A DNA stretch of 64,000 nucleotides from Prevotella sp. (GTDB taxonomy: Bacteria; Bacteroidota; Bacteroidia; Bacteroidales; Bacteroidaceae): NCBI GenBank assembly GCA_017619755.1, contig JAFZRU010000007.1, forward strand, positions 117,641 through 181,640. The letters run 5' to 3'. Numbering within the stretch: position 1 is the stretch's first letter; each line of letters starts with the position of its first letter. A model generated the notes under the pieces. The model was given only the letters and a program-made list of their open reading frames with translations. It did no database searches and was not told where the DNA came from. Both the position numbers and the translations under genes were made by a program. This document shows, piece by piece, positions 34,488 to 43,154 of the stretch.

Positions 34488-34740
34488 TTATTTGATGCAA
34501 TTATTTTTTACTGTGGAGAAGTGATTTTTCTTTGAATTTTCTTGGTTACAAACTGGAAAATGACTAATTTTGCAAATATAAGGTATTGTTTTTGATTTAA
34601 CGCTGAAGCATTAACACTTTTTCCTCTGATTACCAAAGGATTAGCGTTAAAAACCTCACATTTTTCATTTTAGTATGAAACAATAGTTATGGAGTATAAT
34701 AGGCGTGAAATTTGTAAACAACGATAATTATTTTCAAGTT
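34488..34740 (+). promoter_or_regulatory. A/T-rich leader of the CotH gene
   Basis: TAATTTTG followed by C at 34565-34572 is a likely -7 box, giving a leader of about 165 bases. The rest is A/T rich; nothing else is seen. Confidence 0.45.
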
Positions 34741-37032
34741 ATGATATTAAATCGCATTTTAAGATTCCAAGCACTGCTGACAACGTTCCTTCTGTTGGGC
34801 GTATCGTGTATGATGTCAGCACAGTCAACTTTCGAAGAAAAACTGGCACAATTGGGGATAAATCGTGAAAACGTCACTGATTGGAGCGACAAAGACAACA
34901 TCTCATGGCCGAAACCTCAATGTGCGTACATCAACCTGACGGGCATTTCCAATATGCCTCGTTACAAGACCTCCAATTTGCATGCCTGGGTGGAAGTGTT
35001 TGATGGCCAAGGCAATTATTTCAAGAAACGCGCCTTAATCAATTTGCAGGGAAGGGGGTCAACCGCTTTGGCCAAGAAGAACTTCAAACTCGATTTCTGC
35101 AACGACGAATGGTTAGGTGAAGACACGCCGGACATGGTGTTTGGCGATTGGGTGCCACAGGACGGCTTCCATTACAAGGCTTTCTATCTCGACCTCTACC
35201 GGGGAATGGGCATTATGGGATATTGGGTATATGACCTCATCACCTGGCCACGTGGGCAATATGGCCGTATTTGGGAGCGCGCAAACCTCAAGAACCCTGA
35301 CGAGCGTGCGCTCTGCCACCCAGATGCCTTTCCCTGTGTGGTTTATCTCAATGGCGAGTTCCATGGCCTCTTTTGTTGGCAACTGAAAAAGCACCGCAAA
35401 AACATGAACATGAAAAAGAACACCCCGGAACATATTCATATTGAAGGGACGAGGGTGGATGGTTCCACCTTGTACCAAAACTATGTGAAGTGGAGTGTCA
35501 TTGAGGTGAGGAATCCCAAAAACCTGTACTGCATGGATGGCAGCGTGTACGACGCCGACAAGAACATGCAGGAATTGATAGACGAGACTTCACCCTACTT
35601 CAACCTGGAGACGGACGACGCCAAGACCAAGGAATACAAGCAGAACACTGCCAAGGCGAAAGCCTATCTGCAGAATTTCAGCCATTACTATACAGAACTG
35701 ATCAACATGGAGGCTGCCGGTGCTTCCAAGGAGGAGATGCGGGCGGCCATCGAACAACGCTTTGACGTCCCCAGCTTGATCGACTACATCATACACAACC
35801 TGCTTACTTCCAATGGCGATGGACTGATAAGGAACTTGCAGTGGTTCACATACGATGGGGTGAAATGGCATGTCGCACCATACGACCTCGATGGCATTTT
35901 CGGCTATTGTGTACCAACGGGGAATGGTCTTTTTGAACCTGGATATTTCCAGACCGGCCGTTTGGTGGACAGGGTGTTTACCGCCCCCTATGGGATGCGG
36001 TGGGCATATTTGTATTTCAGGAAGGAAATCTACGAACATTATGCGTACTTGAGAAACAACGGTTATCTTAATTCGGAAATCATTGCCAATTTGTTCGATC
36101 AATGGTACCACTGGTTTGGCGAGAACAATTACAAGGACGAGTGGATAAAATGGCCTAATAGCAAATGCCTTATCGAAACCCAGGCCAACGAGCCCTGGGA
36201 ACTTTGTCCTTTCGCGCAACCGGAATATTCCAAACTTCCCAACTATTCCGACACCATCACCTACAAAGCCGGGCAAAAGTGCAGGGTGCAGTCCAAGATT
36301 TGGATGACCAAGGAAGACGTGAAGGGGGTGAGGCCATACAAGATAATGGGGTCGAAAGACAGCCTTACCCGTATGGCATACTACCTGCCGATACACTTCG
36401 CCGCCCTCGACAAATGGATGCACTATACGTTTGAGACACAGGCCATGTCCTATACACTCAATGTCTCGACGGCAGGATGGACGACATTGTGCCTGCCTTT
36501 CAGTTTCGCCATTCCCGACAACCTGCAATTCTATTCCGTGAAAGGGATGCGCGAAGATGGCAGGCTAATCCTTGTCCAAACGCCAACTGTGGAGGCCAAC
36601 AAGCCTTACTTGGTGAAAGGCAAGCCCGGCTCCTATTTCCTGTCTGGATTTACCGAAGAGGCTGGTGAATTAGGCGAGGATTACCTTCGCAACGACCGCC
36701 TGCAAGGATGCCATGTCGGGAGATATGCTCCCCAGGGATCGTATGTGCTTCAAAATCAGAACGGGAATGTCGCCTTTTACAAGGTGGAGGAAAGCGGAAC
36801 GGTGCATGTCGGCGAACACAGGGCTTGGCTTGTGGCTGACAGCGAGGCAATGACCTTGCCAAACGCTTTCGAACTTGATGTAGAGGATACCGATTGTGTC
36901 GATGTGCCAGAGAGCCAGACGGGACAGATGAGTGTCTATAGTGCCGATGGCAGTTTGATCACACACCCGGTAAAAGGCCTGAACATCATCCGTTACAATA
37001 ATGGCAAGACAGCAAAGGTGATCATGAAGTAA
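34741..37032 (+). CDS. Secreted CotH-kinase family protein
   Basis: From the ATG at 34741 the protein has 763 residues and a signal peptide (MILNRILRFQALLTTFLLLG...SAQ); an ATG 12 codons upstream is possible. The middle part fits CotH-type atypical kinases: LINLQGRGSTALAKKNFKLDF, YLNGEFHGLFCWQLKKHRKN, and the metal-binding PYDLDGIFGYCVPTGNG. CotH proteins phosphorylate secreted proteins; in rumen cellulosome bacteria they go with dockerins. The C-terminal 200 residues form a beta-rich part (WTTLCLPFSFAIPDNLQFYSV) also found in the 571-aa protein at 39482, and end in a sorting-like tail (MSVYSADGSLI...IIRYNNGKTAKVIMK). It stands between two direct repeats. Confidence 0.8.
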   Translation: MILNRILRFQALLTTFLLLGVSCMMSAQSTFEEKLAQLGINRENVTDWSDKDNISWPKPQCAYINLTGISNMPRYKTSNLHAWVEVFDGQGNYFKKRALINLQGRGSTALAKKNFKLDFCNDEWLGEDTPDMVFGDWVPQDGFHYKAFYLDLYRGMGIMGYWVYDLITWPRGQYGRIWERANLKNPDERALCHPDAFPCVVYLNGEFHGLFCWQLKKHRKNMNMKKNTPEHIHIEGTRVDGSTLYQNYVKWSVIEVRNPKNLYCMDGSVYDADKNMQELIDETSPYFNLETDDAKTKEYKQNTAKAKAYLQNFSHYYTELINMEAAGASKEEMRAAIEQRFDVPSLIDYIIHNLLTSNGDGLIRNLQWFTYDGVKWHVAPYDLDGIFGYCVPTGNGLFEPGYFQTGRLVDRVFTAPYGMRWAYLYFRKEIYEHYAYLRNNGYLNSEIIANLFDQWYHWFGENNYKDEWIKWPNSKCLIETQANEPWELCPFAQPEYSKLPNYSDTITYKAGQKCRVQSKIWMTKEDVKGVRPYKIMGSKDSLTRMAYYLPIHFAALDKWMHYTFETQAMSYTLNVSTAGWTTLCLPFSFAIPDNLQFYSVKGMREDGRLILVQTPTVEANKPYLVKGKPGSYFLSGFTEEAGELGEDYLRNDRLQGCHVGRYAPQGSYVLQNQNGNVAFYKVEESGTVHVGEHRAWLVADSEAMTLPNAFELDVEDTDCVDVPESQTGQMSVYSADGSLITHPVKGLNIIRYNNGKTAKVIMK

Positions 37033-37068
37033 AACCCCAAAGACAACGATAGAATAAATACAACAGTA

Positions 37069-37407
37069 ATGAACAATTCTTTTTTATTGAAAAAATACAA
37101 CATCCTCAAAGCTTGGCTGTTGGTGTTTGCACTTGCATGTGCGACAAGCATCCAGGCCGCCGGACTTCGAGGGGATGTGGATGGGAATGGAAGCGTAAGT
37201 GTCAATGATGTGATGCTTTTGGTGGGTTATATCGTTGGGGAAGAACAAGGTGTCCCTCTTGCCACTGCAGACATTAATGACGACGGCAATGTAAGTGTCG
37301 CCGACGTACTTATGCTGGTAGAAATAATTTTGGAGGGCGAAGCAGGCCCCATCGGAGACGGTGGTGGGGCAAAACCAGATTATCCTGTTCTGACTCCTAT
37401 AAAATGA
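37069..37407 (+). CDS. Stand-alone secreted dockerin type I protein, 112 aa
   Basis: A signal peptide (YNILKAWLLVFALACATSIQA) is followed by two calcium-binding repeats: GDVDGNGSVSVNDVMLLVGYI and ADINDDGNVSVADVLMLVEIIL. This is a full dockerin pair; normally it is one domain of a larger enzyme. Here the frame ends with a Gly-rich tail (GPIGDGGGAKPDYPVLTPIK) ten bases before the second direct repeat, so it may be a gene cut short when the repeat arose. The gene is 36 bases behind the CotH gene and probably co-transcribed. A partner cohesin is not in the window. Confidence 0.82.
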   Translation: MNNSFLLKKYNILKAWLLVFALACATSIQAAGLRGDVDGNGSVSVNDVMLLVGYIVGEEQGVPLATADINDDGNVSVADVLMLVEIILEGEAGPIGDGGGAKPDYPVLTPIK

Positions 37408-37416
37408 TGTGTGCCA

Positions 37417-37752
37417 GGTGGCCGTAATACGGCCACAATCGGAACCCTATCTGTTTTTATGCTTTACAAACCACTTGTGAGCACCTCCCACATAAACGGC
37501 AAGGGCGACTGCCACTAAGACAAGAGCTATGGCCAACACCTCGGTATTCTGCTTCACATGCCCGTATAAGGTCCAAGCCAGGTCCTCCATTCTCCCGAGA
37601 CCCATCGCCAGTCCGGTAGCCAATCCCGTTTCCCATGCGATGAAGAAAGAGCTTTGGGAAGTACCCCTTTGGCAATGATTACTCATCTTGATGAAGAAGA
37701 GCAAGAATCTCGAACCCACGATGCCCGCCCCGAGTCCCACGAGGATGGGAGC
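37417..37752. repeat. Direct repeat, copy 2 (end of the intact MFS gene)
   Basis: Partner of 34064-34399. It begins with GTGGCCGTAATACGGCCAC and runs 306 bases into the transporter's 3' end. The palindrome may double as a terminator for the transporter. Confidence 0.92.
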
Positions 37753-38622
37753 CATCACACCCGCTTGCTCACCTCTTATCATCAGTATCAGGAGTGCGAA
37801 GACGAGCAGGATCAGTCCGGAAACTGCCTCGCTCATCAATTCCGCATTGACAAAAACATATTTCTCCGCCACGATTGCCATCAAGAATCCCACCATGAGC
37901 AATGCGAAAAAGGACATTCTCCCCATTTGAGTGGCCAGCACCATCCCCACGGCAGCCATAACGATGAAGAGAAGCCCCATGAGCAACCATGCCGATGGCA
38001 AGATGAACCTGTCGAGACTCAAAAGATGCCTATTGTCATCTGGAAAGCGGAAAGGACATCTCACCGCCAAGACAAGCACCATGGCCGCCAAGGCCATCGC
38101 GGTCGCTGTCCAAGCGACCATATCACTCCCCCACTTGTTGTATAATAGAAGAGCCAAGAAGGGACCAATTGCAAGTGCCAACCTTCCAAACCAAGCGACC
38201 GAGTAGTTGGCCTCCGTGCGTTGGTATGACTCACACGTATCCACCACCATCGTGCTGTAAAGCACCATCTCCGCCAGTCCGAAGCATGCACCGGTGACAC
38301 CCCTCACCCAAACCATTTCATGGGCGGCTTCGTTCCAAAGAGCGGGAAGAGCCAGACATGCCGCCATGGCTATAAGCGCATACATACACACCTTGTTGCG
38401 CCGATAACGCTCAACGAGGAAAGAGACGAAAGGCCCCACCAACAGCATACCGATGGCAAAAGCCGCCATGGCCCATGCCGCCTTTTGAGAAGAGGGAGCA
38501 AGTTTGCAAGCCATCACCATCTGCATGGAAGCCGCCATGGCGACCATGAGATTGGCAATGGCCAAAAACCAAAAGTCCCTGTTCCACAGTCGTATGTGGA
38601 CGGGTGTATTCTGCGTATTCAT
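37447..38622 (-). CDS. MFS transporter, 391 aa
   Basis: The protein has about 12 membrane segments, starting RDFWFLAIANLMVAMAASMQM, with FLVERYRRNKVCMYALIAMAA as the cytoplasmic loop 2-3 motif and a basic end (GGAHKWFVKHKNR). It is a major facilitator of the unassigned bacterial type; the substrate cannot be told. It follows the HAD hydrolase gene by 40 bases on the same strand and is probably co-transcribed. Its 3' quarter is duplicated at 34064-34399. Confidence 0.88.
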   Translation of the reverse strand: MNTQNTPVHIRLWNRDFWFLAIANLMVAMAASMQMVMACKLAPSSQKAAWAMAAFAIGMLLVGPFVSFLVERYRRNKVCMYALIAMAACLALPALWNEAAHEMVWVRGVTGACFGLAEMVLYSTMVVDTCESYQRTEANYSVAWFGRLALAIGPFLALLLYNKWGSDMVAWTATAMALAAMVLVLAVRCPFRFPDDNRHLLSLDRFILPSAWLLMGLLFIVMAAVGMVLATQMGRMSFFALLMVGFLMAIVAEKYVFVNAELMSEAVSGLILLVFALLILMIRGEQAGVMAPILVGLGAGIVGSRFLLFFIKMSNHCQRGTSQSSFFIAWETGLATGLAMGLGRMEDLAWTLYGHVKQNTEVLAIALVLVAVALAVYVGGAHKWFVKHKNR

Positions 38623-38662
38623 ACTTGATTACATCATCATTAAAAGAGCCGACCAAGACTAA

Positions 38663-39304
38663 TTATTCCCCTTTGGCCATGGCCATGTTGCATGCCTCCA
38701 AGCCGAGGAAGGAGAAGTCATCCACCACGATGTCGCAAAGCGGTGCTATCTGTTGGGCGGTATTGGTTGTCGCCACTCCCACGACGGTCATCCCCGCAGC
38801 CCTTCCAGCCTTCAGGCCGTTGAAGCTGTCCTCGAAGACGACGCAGTCTTCTGGCTTCACCTTCAACCTATTCGCCGCGACAAGGAAGCATTGTGGGTGG
38901 GGTTTGCTCTGTGTGAAGTCATCGGACGTGAGCACGGTGTCGAACATCAGTTTGAAATCAGGATGCGCCCTGTAAACACACTCCATTTTCTTCATATTGG
39001 AACTGGTGACCAATGCTGTAGCCACACCGTTCCTCCTCAATCCCTTCATGAACTCCAAGAAGCCTTTGACATATTCATAGTCCATAGCGGCCTCATATTC
39101 GTCGAGCCTCCTGACGATGTCTTTCCTGACATCCATGTCGCTGAAATGCGCGTCGAATATTTGGTCCAAAGTCTGTCCCTTGATTTTGTTCTCCAATCCC
39201 GGCTGTTCCGGGTGGTATTGCCTGCACACCCCTCCCCAAAAGATGGAGTATTGCGCTTCTGTGTCACACACCACCCCGTCGAAGTCAAAGAGAGCTGCTT
39301 TCAT
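38663..39304 (-). CDS. HAD phosphatase, beta-phosphoglucomutase-like
   Basis: The 213-residue protein has AALFDFDGVVCDTEAQYSIFW (nucleophile and acid aspartates), a helical cap, ALVTSSNMKKME (motif II), SKPHPQCFLVAANRL (motif III lysine) and VVFEDSFNGLKAGRAAGM (motif IV). This subfamily includes beta-phosphoglucomutase and sugar phosphatases. An alternative start at 39319 adds MDDFK. A TAATTTTG box is at 39339-39346 on the minus strand. It likely shares a transcript with the transporter, perhaps acting on what that imports. Confidence 0.88.
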   Translation of the reverse strand: MKAALFDFDGVVCDTEAQYSIFWGGVCRQYHPEQPGLENKIKGQTLDQIFDAHFSDMDVRKDIVRRLDEYEAAMDYEYVKGFLEFMKGLRRNGVATALVTSSNMKKMECVYRAHPDFKLMFDTVLTSDDFTQSKPHPQCFLVAANRLKVKPEDCVVFEDSFNGLKAGRAAGMTVVGVATTNTAQQIAPLCDIVVDDFSFLGLEACNMAMAKGE

Positions 39305-39453
39305 TTTAAAATCATCCATGTTCTTTGAAAATCGGGTGCAAAATTAGTACAAAAAGGCTTAAAAAACAAGAGTAATGTTTTAAAAAGGCAAAAAAGGAAG
39401 AGAATATGACGAAAAAATAGGATAAAATTGCATTTTTGGAGAAAAAAAAAGCG

Positions 39454-39461
39454 TACCTTTG
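39454..39461 (+). promoter_or_regulatory. -7 box of the 571-aa secreted protein
   Basis: TACCTTTG 21 bases before the ATG at 39482; together with the minus-strand box at 39339-39346 it forms a divergent promoter region. The -33 element is poor. Confidence 0.5.
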
Positions 39462-39481
39462 GGGCAATCAAAGCCAACGAT

Positions 39482-41197
39482 ATGAAACATCCCATCCTAC
39501 TAACCTTGCTATTTCTGCTTCTCTTGCCCGGCTTGAAGACAAGAGCCGCCGAGACCATCATCGACTTAACCGCCCAGGGCTATGAAAACGCCCAAGACGT
39601 AGGCACGGTGACATCGGGCGAGGTGACCCTCAAATTCTCGAAGAGTTCCGGCAGCAACGGCCCGAAATATTACACCACCGGCGATGCTGTGAGATTTTAC
39701 GGCGGCAACACCCTTTCCGTGGAAGCAGGGGGAAAACCCATCATCACCATCAATCTGACCTTCACCAATGGCTATGCCCCCACGAGCGACAATTTCAGTG
39801 TCACTCCTGGTAGCGCCACCCTTGGCGTGAACACCGTTTGGACGGGTAACAGCACCAAAGTGTTGTTTTTCAACACGGCAAGCAAAGGCCAATGGCGCCT
39901 GCAAAAAATTGCGGTGACCACCCAAGAGGAACCCCTGACGGAAGTGAGCACGATATCCGACCTACGCTCCCTTGCCAACGGAACAAAAGTACGCCTCATC
40001 CTTGGGGTTGACAATCCCGGCTCCATCGAGTATGTGGAGAACGACTCCTCCACATACGCCTACGTGCGTGACAGCACCATGGCCCTAAGCTTCAAGGATT
40101 TCCTTCCTGATGATGCCGGATGGCACACTGACACCGGCGGTGCACTGATAGGGAGTGTGGATGGTGAGTATCATTTTCGCGACGGAATGCCCGAGTTCAC
40201 CCACATTACCAGTTCCATTGCCGACTCCATCCTATGCCTTGACAACTGGCACAGCCCCACCCCCATACCGGTGAGCGACTTGTCAGTCCTTTCCGGCCCC
40301 GACCATCGCGCCGACTACGTTGTGATTGACACGGCAAGCCTCCGTGCCACAGACGATGACAATTACACCATCGAGCGCGACGGCGAGACACTTGAAATGA
40401 CCAACCGCTTCGGTGTGAGCGACCTCATCCCCTCCGACCTCCAAGGTCGTGAGTTCACCATCCACGGCATCCTTGGCGCTGGCGGCGAAGACCTCCACTC
40501 CGTGCTTTACTACACCCAGATAGACGAAATCATCCCGAACATCATCCTTGGGGAGACCCTTTACACCAACAACGCCACCATCGGCACCTACGACAGCCGC
40601 ACGGTGAACGTGCATGTGGAGCGGAACCTGAGGACCAACACATGGAACACACTCTGTCTTCCTTTCGACATCTATGAATTCTCCGACATCGTCTCCTCAT
40701 CCAAATTGGCAGCCTTCACCGGCTACAACGCCATCGACAACAGTTTGGAGTTCAGTGCGGTGGATGACTTGGAAGCCGGGAAGCCCTACCTGGTGTTTCC
40801 CATGGAGGATGTTGAAGGTATCACCATCCAAGGTGCCGATATCGTCAGCGGACTTTCACCCGTCACCTTTGGCCCCTATGACATGGTGGGCGTTTACGAA
40901 CCGACCACCCTTTACGCAGGTGATACGAACGTGCTGTTTCTGGGCGAGAACAACACGCTCTATCATCCCAACGTGACGAACGACCTGAAGGCGTTTCGCG
41001 CCTACTTCAAGACCACATCCGACACCCCTGCCAACATCTGCATCGACGGCGTGATGAGCGGCATCACCACCGCCACCCTTGACGGTGCCTCCCCCGACAG
41101 CCCCCTCTACAACCTTGGCGGCCAGCGTGTGGGAACCCCTGAAAGATTGCAAAAAGGGGTCTATGTGAGAGCCGGCAGCAAAGTGATCATCAAGTGA
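39482..41197 (+). CDS. Large secreted surface protein, 571 aa
   Basis: A signal peptide (KHPILLTLLFLLLLPGLKTRAAE) is followed by a beta-sandwich-like region (VTLKFSKSSGSNGPKYYTTGDAVRFYGGN), then a domain with OB-like strands (SDLRSLANGTKVRLILGVDN), and a TLCLPFDIYEFSD module. The C-terminus LYNLGGQRVG...LQKGVYVRAGSKVIIK is the Prevotella surface tail. There is no catalytic motif I know. The TLCLPF module also occurs in the CotH protein. Probably bound at or released from the cell surface. Confidence 0.75.
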   Translation: MKHPILLTLLFLLLLPGLKTRAAETIIDLTAQGYENAQDVGTVTSGEVTLKFSKSSGSNGPKYYTTGDAVRFYGGNTLSVEAGGKPIITINLTFTNGYAPTSDNFSVTPGSATLGVNTVWTGNSTKVLFFNTASKGQWRLQKIAVTTQEEPLTEVSTISDLRSLANGTKVRLILGVDNPGSIEYVENDSSTYAYVRDSTMALSFKDFLPDDAGWHTDTGGALIGSVDGEYHFRDGMPEFTHITSSIADSILCLDNWHSPTPIPVSDLSVLSGPDHRADYVVIDTASLRATDDDNYTIERDGETLEMTNRFGVSDLIPSDLQGREFTIHGILGAGGEDLHSVLYYTQIDEIIPNIILGETLYTNNATIGTYDSRTVNVHVERNLRTNTWNTLCLPFDIYEFSDIVSSSKLAAFTGYNAIDNSLEFSAVDDLEAGKPYLVFPMEDVEGITIQGADIVSGLSPVTFGPYDMVGVYEPTTLYAGDTNVLFLGENNTLYHPNVTNDLKAFRAYFKTTSDTPANICIDGVMSGITTATLDGASPDSPLYNLGGQRVGTPERLQKGVYVRAGSKVIIK

Positions 41198-41232
41198 CGA
41201 ATGTTTCCCTGTCTTAAAACGAAGAGCAACCG

Positions 41233-42264
41233 ATGAAAAAATATATGCTGATGTTGGTCATGCTTGCGAGCACGCTCGCAGCGATGGCTCAGGAAAAGAA
41301 AGACACGGTGATCATTACCCTGCGAAACGGAACGGAGGTGAGATACACGAGCGACGAATTTGACCGTGTGCAGATTATTTACAACCTGAAATATGGTGTG
41401 AAGGTCTATCTGAAGGACGGCAAGTCAAAAGATTACCTGGCAGAAAAAGTGGTGGTAGCCGAATACCACAGTGGCGATAGCGTGGTGGCAGACCTGAACA
41501 CGAACCGCAACCTTTACCGCGCCAAGTTGCTGGAATACCCCCACTTGGCTGCCGATTCGACGATGAACCAACTCATCATCAAATCGACAGAAGAGTTTGG
41601 TATCACCTTTAGTTTGGAATGGAGCTATGCCGACAAGGCCAACCGCTGGACCTGCTATCAGATGCATGCGGGCAACACGGTGAAAAACGTGACCCGCAAG
41701 GACGCCTTCCGGGAAGACCCGGAAATCCCTCCTCAGTACCGTTCGAAGCTATCAGACTACAGCAACTCCGGCTTCTCCCGTGGCCACCTCTGCCCCTCCG
41801 CCGACCGTCTGTGTTCACAAGAACAGAATTCCCAGACGTTCTTTTTGAGCAATATGCAGCCTCAACACCAGAATCACAACAACGGCCTATGGGCTCGGTT
41901 GGAAGACATGATTCGTGTATGGGCCGACAACTGCGACACACTCTACGTGGTGAAAGCCGCCACCATCCGCAGCGACCAGTTGCTTGACGAGAAATGCAAT
42001 AACTCACTGATAGTGCCCAAGTACTTCTATATGGCTGTATTGGCCTACAACAAGTCGTTCAACACTTATGAGGCCATGGGCTTGTGGACAGAACACAGCA
42101 GTAAGACCGACTCCAACAAGAACCTTGGTGACTATGCCATCACCATCGACGCACTGGAGGAGAGAACGGGTATCGATTTCTTCTGCAACCTCCCGGATGC
42201 CATAGAGGATGATAAAGAGAGGAAAATCAATCTCAACTACTGGGGTATCACCAAGACGAATTAA
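41233..42264 (+). CDS. Secreted DNA/RNA non-specific endonuclease
   Basis: MKKYMLMLVMLASTLAAMAQ is a signal peptide. The nuclease part (from residue about 120) has NSGFSRGHLCPSADRLCSQEQNSQTFFLSNMQPQHQNHNNGLW-type NUC1 motifs: the catalytic histidine sits in SRGH (classical enzymes have DRGH) and the metal-binding asparagine in QNHNNGLWARLE. An N-terminal 100-residue domain of unknown role precedes it. It likely degrades extracellular nucleic acids for nutrients. It starts 35 bases after the surface protein gene and may share its transcript; a terminator follows. Confidence 0.9.
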   Translation: MKKYMLMLVMLASTLAAMAQEKKDTVIITLRNGTEVRYTSDEFDRVQIIYNLKYGVKVYLKDGKSKDYLAEKVVVAEYHSGDSVVADLNTNRNLYRAKLLEYPHLAADSTMNQLIIKSTEEFGITFSLEWSYADKANRWTCYQMHAGNTVKNVTRKDAFREDPEIPPQYRSKLSDYSNSGFSRGHLCPSADRLCSQEQNSQTFFLSNMQPQHQNHNNGLWARLEDMIRVWADNCDTLYVVKAATIRSDQLLDEKCNNSLIVPKYFYMAVLAYNKSFNTYEAMGLWTEHSSKTDSNKNLGDYAITIDALEERTGIDFFCNLPDAIEDDKERKINLNYWGITKTN

Positions 42265-42305
42265 AAAAAACCTCCCCCAATCATACGATAAGCAACAACA
42301 ACGTC

Positions 42306-42330
42306 AAGAGCGAGGAAAAACCTCGCTCTT
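42306..42330. terminator. Bidirectional terminator
   Basis: AAGAGCGAGG and CCTCGCTCTT with an AAAAA loop, between the nuclease gene and the convergent dnaJ-like gene. Confidence 0.8.
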
Positions 42331-42334
42331 AACG

Positions 42335-43012
42335 TTATCCCATCCTCATTTGCATGAGTAGCTGCTTTTGCCGCTCGGTGAGGTTGGTGGGTAATTTCAC
42401 ATTGTAGGTGATGATGAGGTCTCCGTAGGTGCCATTGCCTCGGTCGAGACCCTTGCCCTTAAGCCTCACCTTGGTGCCGTTTTGCGTCTCCGGCTTCACC
42501 TTGAGCTTCACCTTGGTGCCATTGTTGAGTGCCACGACCACCTCCCCTCCGAGGAGAGCAGTATAGAGGTCGATGTCCATGTTGGCCGTCACCTCCCCCT
42601 TGTTGGTCTGTTTGGATGTCTTTTGACGTGAAGAGGCGCCTCTTTGTCCGAAAATCTGCTCGAAGAAACTGCTGAAGCCTCCGCCACCCTGGGTGAAAGC
42701 GGAGAAGTCAAAACCCTCGAATGGAGAGCCGCCTCCCCCACCCGACTGCCAGTACTGTCCGCCGCCGGCGTTCTCGAAAGCCTCCGCCTGCTTCCATTGC
42801 TCCCCATACTTGTCATATTTGGCCCTTTTCTCCGGGTCTCCTATGACCTCGTAAGCCTCCGACAAAGCCTGGAACTTCGCCTTCGCCTTGGGGTCGTCGG
42901 GGTGAAGGTCGGGATGAAACTGCTTGGCTCGTTTGAGATAAGCCTTTTTCACTTCGTTCTGGGGTATGTTCTTGTCCACCCCCAGTATTTTGTAATAGTC
43001 TATGAATGCCAT
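42335..43012 (-). CDS. DnaJ-like co-chaperone without zinc domain, 225 aa
   Basis: The J domain is clear ([36 protein letters not shown] with the HPD motif at about residue 33). A Gly/Phe/Ser-rich linker follows, and then one client-binding domain ([47 protein letters not shown]). The zinc-finger region of DnaJ is lacking, and compared with CbpA (about 306 aa) the second C-terminal domain is missing: the protein ends soon after the [11 protein letters not shown] strand. It should stimulate DnaK. No cbpM gene follows. Confidence 0.88.
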   Translation of the reverse strand: MAFIDYYKILGVDKNIPQNEVKKAYLKRAKQFHPDLHPDDPKAKAKFQALSEAYEVIGDPEKRAKYDKYGEQWKQAEAFENAGGGQYWQSGGGGGSPFEGFDFSAFTQGGGGFSSFFEQIFGQRGASSRQKTSKQTNKGEVTANMDIDLYTALLGGEVVVALNNGTKVKLKVKPETQNGTKVRLKGKGLDRGNGTYGDLIITYNVKLPTNLTERQKQLLMQMRMG

Positions 43013-43123
43013 AATTTAAAACCTCCTTTTTTATTACATTTGTATCAAAAAACGTGCCAAGTATGAGAAAAAAGGAAAATGAAATTTCCTTTGTCACACA
43101 AGTATTTATTTCGGAAAAATGCG

Positions 43124-43131
43124 TATATTTG
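43124..43131 (+). promoter_or_regulatory. -7 box of the GH2 gene
   Basis: TATATTTG followed by C, 24 bases before the ATG at 43155. No good -33 element. Confidence 0.45.
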
Positions 43132-43154
43132 CACAATTAATCAAAAAACAAACA

